From positions 1-6,627 of the forward strand of contig JBKBXU010000269.1 in assembly GCA_046313675.1 (NCBI GenBank): a stretch of 6,627 bases of DNA. Direction: 5' to 3'. Of the stretch, positions 1 to 6,467 are shown piece after piece. The position numbers and the translations under genes are program-made. Source of the DNA: JBKBXU01 sp046313675. GTDB lineage: Bacteria > Bacteroidota > Bacteroidia > Cytophagales > Cytophagaceae. Below the pieces are notes generated by a model that was not told the DNA's origin, made no database searches, and worked only from the letters and a program-made list of their open reading frames with translations. Numbering within the stretch: the first letter of the stretch is position 1; every line of letters starts with the position of its first letter.

Positions 1-535
1 CCAAATTATTTATATCATTAAAGTGATTTTGGCTCCAGAGATCACGTAAATCTGCTATCCATGGTATATTTGTTTTTAACTTAATTTTTTTTGCTATTAA
101 ATGAGTTGTTACCGGGGGAGAACTACTGATAATTGCATTAATCTTTTCATGGGCCAATAATTCTATAGCTGACTTAAGTGCAAACTTATTCCATCCTTTT
201 GTTTGATCTGGAAACGTCATAATTTCTTTTAATAACTTAACAACTTTGCCTTTCAACGTTTCATAAAAATTTTCTGCGTTAGCTGTACACAGTTGTTCCC
301 GAAGACTTTTACTGTCATCAAAACCTAATCTTGATTTATAGATTTTAATGATGTCTTTATATTCAGTTTGCACTACTTTCATACCATTAGACGGTAATTC
401 TCCGTACAGCTTTGGTATTAATATTATCGGCTCCCAACCGTACTTAGGAAGGTATTTTGCCAGTCGATAAGATCTCTGGGAACCAATAGTTGGATTCGGA
501 GGGAAATAGAAAGTAATAATTAAAACTCTTTTCAT
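1..535 (-). CDS. GT4-type glycosyltransferase, N-terminal part (cut by window edge)
   Basis: I translated this frame by hand from the ATG at 535-533; it stays open for 178 codons to the window edge, so the C-terminal half is missing. The start M-K-R-V-L-I-I-T-F-Y-F-P-P followed by G18-S-Q-R21 is the usual first strand and loop of the GT-B N-terminal acceptor domain in family GT4. Further matches are S139-P-P-V-T-T-H, a loop after a strand, and W159-I-A-D-L-R-D-L-W167, resembling the D-x-R-D-P-W motif of WcaI/WbuB-like members. The nucleotide-sugar-binding domain (E-x7-E motif) would lie beyond base 1 and cannot be checked. Such enzymes act in the cytoplasm or at the inner membrane face and move a sugar from a nucleotide donor to a lipid-linked or growing glycan; donor and acceptor are unknown here. 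The start overlaps the stop of the upstream synthetase-like gene by four bases, so the two are probably co-translated. Family assignment is fairly sure, specificity is not. Confidence 0.88.
   Translation of the reverse strand, partial: MKRVLIITFYFPPNPTIGSQRSYRLAKYLPKYGWEPIILIPKLYGELPSNGMKVVQTEYKDIIKIYKSRLGFDDSKSLREQLCTANAENFYETLKGKVVKLLKEIMTFPDQTKGWNKFALKSAIELLAHEKINAIISSSPPVTTHLIAKKIKLKTNIPWIADLRDLWSQNHFNDINNL
532..535 (-). other. ATGA start/stop overlap (translational coupling)
   Basis: Read on the minus strand, bases 535-532 are ATGA: the ATG starts the GT4-type glycosyltransferase and the TGA ends the asparagine-synthetase-like protein. This arrangement usually lets a terminating ribosome restart on the next gene. 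It ties production of the two proteins together and supports a shared pathway. Confidence 0.85.
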
Positions 536-2379
536 ATTTTATCTACAAAAAAAGAATTTCTATAATTCTCAAATGTACTTTTTCTATTTGTAATCCGCTC
601 AATTAATGAAACTATTGTAAATAGATTGTGAAAATATCCTCTGTTAATATTTTTTATCTTGTTCTTTACACTTTGAATGTCTAAATATTCAGAGATAGCG
701 TTGCAATTAGTTAACTGTTCTGTTAGGCAAATTGTAAAAATTGAGTTTTCTTCATAAGGTTTCCAGTGATTAAATAAATATTTTCTTACAAGATTTTTTA
801 TTCCAGATGGAAGTTTATTACTGTATATAGAAGATATAAATTTCTTGAATATAATCTTCCTTGATGTAATAGGTACCATATAATCTCCATAAATAATTTC
901 AGCAGCCTCAGGAAATAAGTTTATGAAAAAGTGTTTGTACAACTTGTGAGGACCTTTCTGATTATCTGGACAGTTCATAGAATATGAAAATACCTTATTT
1001 GATAGTAGGGGAGTTGCTGTCCAGAAATAATATCTATTTCTGTCAATTCCTTCAAATCCCCAGTTAATAGCCTTTCCATAAATCATAAAATGAACATATT
1101 TCTGTGATAAGCTAAACTCTGGATAACTAAGAAGTTGACATCTAAGGTCCTCTCTAATTTCGTCTTCTTCTATTCTGACTAAATTTACTGTTTCACTAAG
1201 TGAAAATAATGAATTATATTTAAATATATAATCAATCAATTCATCAATATTCTTAAATTTTTTTAAAGGAGAGTTATTTTTCATTGTTGCCAAACCCATA
1301 TCCCCGGTGAAGTAAACAACTCTTGGGCCATATTTCTCTCTTAAATTTTCAAAAAATGGCAAAATGAAACTCATCGCAAGAGAATTAAGACCATTTTTTA
1401 TATGTAACAATTTAAGATAATCATTGCCTGTTGGAGGTCGAAGTTTGCAGAGACTAAAATTTATATCATATAGTTTGGAGACTTGCTTTGCTATTTCTGC
1501 ATCTATAGCAACGCCTCTATTATCATTAAGATAGGTCATAGCACGGAAAGGTATATTGTTTCTCTTTAGACCGGCACCTACAGCGCGAGAATCAAGTCCT
1601 CCACTTAAAGAAAGAACATGTGTGAAATCTTTCATTGAATTAGCTCTGTCTCTACAAGCACTACTGAATAATAAAGATAGGTTAGCTGCATTTTCTTCCA
1701 TAGATTTCCCAGCATGAGCCTTTTCGTCAAAATTAAATTGATGAATATTGTTTATTTCAAGTTTTGAATAAGTTGGCTTAATTATTATAAGAGTCGCTGG
1801 CTCAAAACGAAAAATTTTATCATACAATGTGCGGTTACCCAAAGGATATCCAAATAACAAATATTGTGCTATTGCCATAGAATCAAAACTAATGCAATCA
1901 ATTAAATTTGAAATAAAACCTATTTCTCTGGATATTATTATTTTCTTATCAGATTTGAAATAATACAGAGGTAAAAGTCCCATTATATCATTTAGTATGG
2001 CAACATCATTAGTATGTTTGTTAAGTATGAATATAATAAACTCTCCGTCATTTTCCAGTAACCAATCTGTGATATGATCCTTGAAGAATCTTTCATTGCA
2101 GAAAATTTTTTTTGATAAATTAATCAGTTGCTCGTAAATTGCTGAGTCGTTTAAACCATAAATTTTTCCCTCAAGATATATTAAAAAGTTGTCATTTTCG
2201 TAGCAAACAAGAGGATATTCAGAATAACCTGTGAAACACAAAAAATATTTCTTTGTATCTATAAGAACCTTTTTTTCAAAATATTTTGCGTACAATAGAG
2301 TATCTAACAAATCTAATATCCGGGTTTTAGTATCGATTATATTATTATTTATTTGATATATAAAACTAAGGCCGGGCAT
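532..2379 (-). CDS. Asparagine-synthetase-like amide-forming enzyme lacking the glutaminase cysteine
   Basis: The product has 615 residues, a usual length for full AsnB-family proteins. Residues 1-190 resemble the Ntn-glutaminase domain: L69-E-G-K-I-Y-G (compare the dGeIYN motif), E109-N-D-G-E-F, a D131-I-M-G-L-L-P-L-Y-Y stretch and a T-L-Y-D-K-I-F-R segment before the linker. The protein begins M-P-G, so the nucleophile Cys-2 of true asparagine synthetases is Pro and glutamine hydrolysis is not expected. The synthetase domain follows, with a perfect PP-loop S259-G-G-L-D-S264 for ATP, T358-G-D-M-G at the place of the SGEGxDE loop, and a C-terminal block L480-Y-K-H-F-F ending F-P-E-A-A-E-I that also occurs in the other homologue in this window. 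By analogy with beta-lactam synthetase and lasso cyclases, it probably adenylates a carboxylate and joins it to an amine or ammonia. The substrate is unknown; amidation of a uronic acid or attachment of an amino acid to a glycan is a guess from context. There is no good Shine-Dalgarno before the ATG, which lies 10 bases after the preceding stop. Its DNA is very AT-rich. Confidence 0.87.
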   Translation of the reverse strand: MPGLSFIYQINNNIIDTKTRILDLLDTLLYAKYFEKKVLIDTKKYFLCFTGYSEYPLVCYENDNFLIYLEGKIYGLNDSAIYEQLINLSKKIFCNERFFKDHITDWLLENDGEFIIFILNKHTNDVAILNDIMGLLPLYYFKSDKKIIISREIGFISNLIDCISFDSMAIAQYLLFGYPLGNRTLYDKIFRFEPATLIIIKPTYSKLEINNIHQFNFDEKAHAGKSMEENAANLSLLFSSACRDRANSMKDFTHVLSLSGGLDSRAVGAGLKRNNIPFRAMTYLNDNRGVAIDAEIAKQVSKLYDINFSLCKLRPPTGNDYLKLLHIKNGLNSLAMSFILPFFENLREKYGPRVVYFTGDMGLATMKNNSPLKKFKNIDELIDYIFKYNSLFSLSETVNLVRIEEDEIREDLRCQLLSYPEFSLSQKYVHFMIYGKAINWGFEGIDRNRYYFWTATPLLSNKVFSYSMNCPDNQKGPHKLYKHFFINLFPEAAEIIYGDYMVPITSRKIIFKKFISSIYSNKLPSGIKNLVRKYLFNHWKPYEENSIFTICLTEQLTNCNAISEYLDIQSVKNKIKNINRGYFHNLFTIVSLIERITNRKSTFENYRNSFFVDKI

Positions 2380-2389
2380 TTTATTAGCG

Positions 2390-3718
2390 TTAAATTTTAG
2401 TGTAACTTATAAGTTTGTCCCAAATTGATTTTTTATGTGCATCCCTATTGAATAGAAAACAATCTTTGCTATTTCTTATTCTTATGCTATCCTGATTTAG
2501 GTTTATCATGAATTCAGGATCTCTTCGAATTCCTTCCCCGATGTTAATCATTACATTATCATGAGGATGGATAAATCCATTGCGTAGAGAGGCAAAGAAT
2601 CCTCCTACCGCAATAGCTGCTGCTGGTCCAATTCGTACGGCTGTTTCACATGCAACCAATCGTACTATATCGGGAACTAAGCTTTCTGGAAAATCAATTA
2701 TTTCTCCGAGGGATTTTTTTACCAGAATTGAGATAACAGGATATGCTGATGGATTTCCAGTTGCAAGAGTGGGAATAATTGTTGAAGGATTTCTATAAAC
2801 CGGATAATTATTTTCCCAATCTCCTATAAATCCATGTGCTTTTGCTTGTTTCCAGGCATTTGCCATTGGTGCACATTTATCACTTTGGACTAATATCAGC
2901 CGCGGGAATTTTCTTATTAGCCTGGCTTTCCTAAGTTCCTCGCATCCTTTCATTACACCAAGGGGCCCAGTGCCACCACTCAGTGCCTGTATATAAACGC
3001 TGGGAAAGTCTTGCATTTGTCTAAACCATTCAAATGCCATTGTCTTTTTTGCCTCTACTCTCATAGGGTCAAATGTTCCTGCTGCCATTAATATGTTATT
3101 CTGTTGAGCAAAATCTTCAGCTACATTTTTTGTTTCATCGTAATCACCTGATACTCGATACACCCTTTGGCCGAATATGCCAATCTCTGATTCTTTAAAT
3201 CTTGGAGAATTATCAGGAATGAAAGCATACAGGGTTCCCCCATGCCATGAGATATATCTTGAAAATGCAACTCCGATATTCCCTGTACTTGCTACCACAT
3301 AGCTATTAATATTATTTTCTAATAAAACACTTGCAACTAAAGAACCAGCTAAATCTTTAAAACTACCTGTGGCATTATTGTTATCCTGTCTGTGGGCGTA
3401 GACTTGACACTTAATACCAAAATATCTATGTGCAAATATTTCCAAAAAAAACCACCTTTCTATTGCAACATCGCCTTCTCCAGCACTTACAATATTACCT
3501 TCATTATTCAGAGGAAGAATGTCAAAATAACGCCACATACCTTTCCTGTGTTTATCATTCTTCGCAAAAGTTTTTATCAATCTGCTAATAAGGTCTTTGT
3601 ATATGACTTTAACGTATTTCCCTCCACATTTAGGACATTTCTGCTTATTTGAAAACCATTCAAAAAAGTCAAATTTAGAGTTATTGCAGTGCTGACATCT
3701 TAAGTAAAACTTATTCAT
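2390..3718 (-). CDS. Threonine-synthase-like PLP-dependent enzyme (fold type II) with N-terminal zinc ribbon
   Basis: The product has 442 residues. The N-terminus carries two Cys pairs, C8-Q-H-C11 and C28-P-K-C31, the short zinc-ribbon found at the start of many threonine synthases and related proteins. The PLP core follows: A-T-G-S-F-K121-D, where K121 should form the Schiff base; A143-S-T-G-N147, the loop that holds the substrate carboxylate; S247-G-G-T-G-P-L-G254, the glycine-rich loop that binds the cofactor phosphate; then G364-P-A-A-A and I393-G-E-G-I-R-R. Threonine synthase usually has T-G-x-G at this last site, so the residue near the pyridine nitrogen appears to be Ile rather than Thr or Ser. 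That change, and the position among glycosyltransferases, argue against a housekeeping threonine synthase. Relatives in this fold replace a phosphate or other leaving group at the beta or gamma carbon of an amino acid (threonine synthase, cysteate synthase, SbnA). A likely role is making an unusual amino acid for the neighbouring synthetases; the substrate (O-phosphohomoserine, O-phosphoserine or other) cannot be read from the sequence. It starts 10 bases after the GT2 stop without an obvious ribosome binding site. Confidence 0.87.
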   Translation of the reverse strand: MNKFYLRCQHCNNSKFDFFEWFSNKQKCPKCGGKYVKVIYKDLISRLIKTFAKNDKHRKGMWRYFDILPLNNEGNIVSAGEGDVAIERWFFLEIFAHRYFGIKCQVYAHRQDNNNATGSFKDLAGSLVASVLLENNINSYVVASTGNIGVAFSRYISWHGGTLYAFIPDNSPRFKESEIGIFGQRVYRVSGDYDETKNVAEDFAQQNNILMAAGTFDPMRVEAKKTMAFEWFRQMQDFPSVYIQALSGGTGPLGVMKGCEELRKARLIRKFPRLILVQSDKCAPMANAWKQAKAHGFIGDWENNYPVYRNPSTIIPTLATGNPSAYPVISILVKKSLGEIIDFPESLVPDIVRLVACETAVRIGPAAAIAVGGFFASLRNGFIHPHDNVMINIGEGIRRDPEFMINLNQDSIRIRNSKDCFLFNRDAHKKSIWDKLISYTKI

Positions 3719-3728
3719 ATAGTGACCA

Positions 3729-4718
3729 TTAAAGAAGAGTATTATTCTGGATTATTAATTCACTTCTAAAATTATGAACTATCGCATTTTTGATGCTTAG
3801 ACAGATAAACTTGAAACTTTTCAATATGTATAATATAGAATGACGATATTCCTTTTTCTTACAATATGCATATGAAAGAATTAAAAGCCTGTTTATAATG
3901 AGTCTGAATAAAAGCCGTCGTTCCAACACTGATAGATGATAAGTTCTTAAATATTTCTTAAACAAATATAAATGTGATTCAATCTGTTTTATATTATCAC
4001 GGTTCACCGTATTATACAGATTTGAATCATGCTTATACAAAATAAATATTGGGTCTTCGCAAAACGCAAATGTAGCTTTTGCCCTCTTGTAGAGCTGTAT
4101 TCCAAAATCGCGGTCTTCGGAAAAAATAATGGATTCGTCCAGTAGAATACCATTCAATATTGACTTTCTGACGATTGTACTCCCAAGATGTAGGAAGTTT
4201 TCCCGGATTAATCCTAAGAATAAATTATCATTTAGCATCTTTACACCTTGTGAGATTATCGTATAATTGAGAGTATGCAATATTTTTTTTTGATCAAAAA
4301 AATTAAATATCTCATTACCACTAAAAAAATCAACGCAGATGAAATTCCCGAAGATGACATCAATTTCAGGATATTTCTCTAAAATATCCAATCTTTTCTT
4401 AAGCTGACCATCTAACCAGACATCGTCTGAGTCTAAAAATGCAACATATTCGCCAGAAGACTTTATAATCCCGGTATTCCTTGCACCAGAAGGTCCTTTT
4501 GTTCTTTCATTGAGATAATAATTAATAAAGGGGTATTCTTTCTTCAGGGAATTAACGATTTCTCGTGTGTTGTCATCTGAGCCATCATCAACAATTATTA
4601 TCTCAATATTGTCATACTTCTGTGCGATTATGCTCATTACTGCATTTGGCAAAAATCTTGCCCTGTTAAATGTAGGGATAATGACGCTTACTTTTTTCTG
4701 CTGAAATCCGATACCCAT
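3729..4718 (-). CDS. GT2 family glycosyltransferase
   Basis: The product has 329 residues, normal for a GT-A fold family 2 enzyme of polysaccharide synthesis. Visible motifs are V10-S-V-I-I-P-T-F-N-R19 at the start of the nucleotide-binding fold, I-V-D-D-G-S-D-D (43-49) holding the base and ribose, G78-A-R-N-T-G, and L95-D-S-D-D-V-W101, the DxD-type motif for the metal and donor diphosphate. S200-E-D-R-D-F is the usual place of the ED catalytic-base motif (E201, D202). After about residue 240 the chain is rich in basic and hydrophobic residues with likely helices and may rest on the inner membrane, but no clear transmembrane segment is present. It probably adds one sugar to a lipid-linked repeat unit from a nucleotide-sugar donor; the sugar is unknown. 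The chosen ATG follows the disrupted synthetase gene by 24 bases and has only a poor Shine-Dalgarno sequence; starting here keeps the full first beta-strand. It shares the operon with the PLP enzyme 10 bases downstream. Confidence 0.92.
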   Translation of the reverse strand: MGIGFQQKKVSVIIPTFNRARFLPNAVMSIIAQKYDNIEIIIVDDGSDDNTREIVNSLKKEYPFINYYLNERTKGPSGARNTGIIKSSGEYVAFLDSDDVWLDGQLKKRLDILEKYPEIDVIFGNFICVDFFSGNEIFNFFDQKKILHTLNYTIISQGVKMLNDNLFLGLIRENFLHLGSTIVRKSILNGILLDESIIFSEDRDFGIQLYKRAKATFAFCEDPIFILYKHDSNLYNTVNRDNIKQIESHLYLFKKYLRTYHLSVLERRLLFRLIINRLLILSYAYCKKKEYRHSILYILKSFKFICLSIKNAIVHNFRSELIIQNNTLL

Positions 4719-4742
4719 AGTAGTAAGTCTTATCTATATTTT

Positions 4743-5063
4743 TTAGATACATTCCCAGTCAAAATCCAGACCAGCATCCCTTACTTTTTTCTCTAATAAG
4801 TACAGTCTTTGAATAAGAAAAATTGCCCACTCGGTACGGTGCAAGCCGATAATGCCGGCTAAATCTACAGGTACACTCCATCTTTTATCAAGGATGGAAA
4901 GCCACTTCTTACTGCAAGCCGCTGAAAAAAACGATCTCGCCCATTTTTTAGTGCATCGAGCAACTCTTTGTTTTATATTCCCATCCGTCAGATCAGAGGC
5001 ATGAGGAATCTCAGCCAATTTTGGGAAATAGGTATTAAAAATTATGTGATAAATGCCACGATT
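4743..5063 (-). pseudogene. Out-of-frame C-terminal piece of the asparagine-synthetase-like gene upstream
   Basis: This 106-codon stretch is open but lies one frame away from the gene ending at 5042. Read from 5063 it begins N-R-G-I-Y-H-I-I-F and continues T-Y-F-P-K-L-A-E-I-P-H. That block lines up without gaps with L-Y-K-H-F-F-I-N-L-F-P-E-A-A-E-I (residues 480-495) of the intact homologue at 532-2379, matching at Y, F, F, P, A, E and I. It is therefore the natural end of the upstream protein rather than a separate gene. One extra base near 5061-5063 would join the two parts into a 552-residue protein of normal family length. The only start codon visible for independent translation is a weak TTG at 5018, which would cut off the conserved block. 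A separately translated small protein is possible but less likely. The reading frame ends in TAA at 4745-4743, 24 bases before the GT2 start. Confidence 0.8.
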
Positions 5064-6400
5064 GAATATTCTGTGTCATGCTCCATTTTATAAGCAACTG
5101 TGTCATAACTATAGAATGGTAGCAATGCTTCTGTGATGTCCAGATGCTGTAGAAAATTATTAGAAGTGTAATAGCGTAATCTGTAGTAAAAATTTGCCCA
5201 GGCAAATATTTTGCCGATTTTTGAACCTTCCTGAACCGCTTTTTCCATAGGTATGCGAGAACGATTCTGTATGCGTTTAGCTATATCTTTGCGAAAAATC
5301 TTATAGCTGACAGACGAGAATTTACATTGAAGGATATCAATTAAATTACCATCCAATTCTGTCTCATATTTCCCTAAATAAGTATCCTCGGAAACAGGCG
5401 CAAGCGAATCTCCCAGGAAACCGTTAATCATAGGCACTGTAGGATTTCGTTGGGCTATACAATAAGTGACAAATTTGGAGATTGGGAATCCATCAGCCAT
5501 AAAATGATAAACCTGATCATAAATATCCCATATGGAATTACCAACTGGGATACTCTTTAGAGAAATACCTAACGTTTCGGCTACTTTCCTAGCTATATTC
5601 CCCTCCTCTATATAATCTACCGTAATGCATTCAAAGGATACTTTTGTCAATGACGAAATCAAGGCAACCAAATATCGACTGTCATAACCTCCTGATAGGG
5701 AAATACTTACTTTCGAATAGTCAGCCAGTAATTTTTTTACATTGGCAGAAATAATATAGTGAAGTTCATCAGCAGCCTGATTGGTGCTTATATGTTGCGA
5801 CTTTGGTGAGAAATATGTGTACCGAAATTGAGTTTGTTTCCCGTCCTGAATAACGACAACTGAGCCGTGCGGCAAACGTTTAAGATCGGTAAAGAGAGAA
5901 CCTTCAGTGCAATTATATTTATAAGCAATCCATGAACTGACAGAATCATAGTCAATCTTCCCATCACTCATGCCCATATTATACATATCCCATACATTGC
6001 TTCCAAAAACAATACGACCATTTTTACTCCCAAGAAACATTGGGCGTATACCCAGAATATCTGTAACAAAAGTTACGCGATTCTGCTTGGGTTCATCTAT
6101 GATGACAACGAAGGTGCCTAAAAGATCTCTAAAACTGTCATAGCGCTTTTCAAAAACAACTTTTATGCACCATTCGGGAATATCAGGCATGGCAACCTCA
6201 TGGTGTGCTGGAATACCCCAGACATAAGCGTATGCATCATATTCTTTAGAATAACAGCATTGCAAGGATGAACGAGGCTGCATAAAGATCTTTATTTTTC
6301 TTTGCTTGCCATTGAGCAATACCTCTTGAAGGCCAACAAATGCACTTTCTCTGAAAGGAACATCTTTAGAGGCAACTTGATAGCCAAATATTTGGTTCAT
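5042..6400 (-). CDS. Asparagine-synthetase-like enzyme lacking the glutaminase cysteine, truncated by a frameshift
   Basis: The frame encodes 452 residues; with the displaced end at 4743-5063 it would be 552. The N-terminal part resembles the Ntn-glutaminase domain (L93-L-G-T-F-V-V-I-I-D, D114-I-L-G-I-R-P-M-F-L, then F-G-S-N near 132), but the protein starts M-N-Q, so Cys-2 is absent and glutamine should not be hydrolysed. The linker T-D-L-K-R-L-P-H-G-S (171-180) matches the family's LpPG region. The synthetase domain has an intact PP-loop, S236-G-G-Y-D-S241, and N326-G-F-L-G-D-S-L in place of the SGEGxDE loop. Coding sense is lost after about S446: the frame adds V-A-F-I-T and stops at 5044-5042. 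If functional it would adenylate a carboxylate and form an amide or other acyl bond; without its last 106 residues it may be inactive. The ATG is well supported by AAAGGA six bases upstream. In the lines I counted, the DNA is richer in G+C than the paralogue at 532-2379, so the two were probably not made by a recent duplication. Family call sure, intactness doubtful. Confidence 0.85.
   Translation of the reverse strand: MNQIFGYQVASKDVPFRESAFVGLQEVLLNGKQRKIKIFMQPRSSLQCCYSKEYDAYAYVWGIPAHHEVAMPDIPEWCIKVVFEKRYDSFRDLLGTFVVIIDEPKQNRVTFVTDILGIRPMFLGSKNGRIVFGSNVWDMYNMGMSDGKIDYDSVSSWIAYKYNCTEGSLFTDLKRLPHGSVVVIQDGKQTQFRYTYFSPKSQHISTNQAADELHYIISANVKKLLADYSKVSISLSGGYDSRYLVALISSLTKVSFECITVDYIEEGNIARKVAETLGISLKSIPVGNSIWDIYDQVYHFMADGFPISKFVTYCIAQRNPTVPMINGFLGDSLAPVSEDTYLGKYETELDGNLIDILQCKFSSVSYKIFRKDIAKRIQNRSRIPMEKAVQEGSKIGKIFAWANFYYRLRYYTSNNFLQHLDITEALLPFYSYDTVAYKMEHDTEYSIVAFIT
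5044..5075 (-). other. Frameshift interval in the asparagine-synthetase-like gene
   Basis: The upstream frame is open down to its TAA at 5044-5042, and the downstream frame is open from about 5075, so the change of frame must fall in this overlap. Similarity favours a point at 5061-5063, where the minus strand reads T-T-C-A-A-T-C-G. Restoring one A gives E-Y-S-N-R-G-I-Y, which fits the family. No slippery heptamer of the X-XXY-YYZ type is present, so a loss of one base or a sequencing error is favoured over programmed shifting. Confidence 0.75.
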
Positions 6401-6406
6401 AATATG

Positions 6407-6412
6407 TCCTTT
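6407..6412 (-). promoter_or_regulatory. Shine-Dalgarno sequence AAAGGA for the synthetase-like gene
   Basis: On the minus strand AAAGGA is followed by six bases (CATATT) and then the ATG at 6400-6398. This is the only strong ribosome binding site among the starts in the window, and it fixes the start of the 5042-6400 gene. The other internal starts sit 10-24 bases after the preceding stop with poor matches and may rely on reinitiation. Confidence 0.8.
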
Positions 6413-6467
6413 ACTTTCTTGATTATTATTGCTTTATATCCTAATGACTATTTGTAAAATTCACGGT

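Noticed and set aside
2580..2798. Plus-strand open frame of 72 codons
   Set aside because: It lies wholly inside the threonine-synthase-like gene opposite its conserved core, shows no recognisable motif, and is explained as an antisense shadow.
3392..3652. Plus-strand open frame of 86 codons
   Set aside because: It lies opposite the zinc-ribbon and early PLP region of the threonine-synthase-like gene. The protein has no family features and the minus-strand gene is clearly real.
2390..3718. Housekeeping threonine synthase (thrC)
   Set aside because: The C-terminal cofactor motif is altered, no homoserine-pathway genes are adjacent, and the position between glycosyltransferases fits a specialised role better, so no gene symbol was given.
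5044..5075. Programmed -1 ribosomal frameshift joining the two synthetase parts
   Set aside because: The shift direction would fit, but I see no slippery heptamer or clear downstream stem-loop in the interval, and a one-base loss is simpler.
532..6400. Lasso-peptide biosynthetic cluster, suggested by the Cys-2-less asparagine-synthetase homologues
   Set aside because: No precursor peptide, RiPP recognition element or transglutaminase-like protease is visible, and the neighbours are glycosyltransferases and a PLP enzyme.
6401..6467. Possible internal promoter on the minus strand (TTTACA followed by TATAAA)
   Set aside because: The two boxes are only about 14 bases apart, too close for a normal sigma-70 promoter, and such matches are common by chance in AT-rich DNA.
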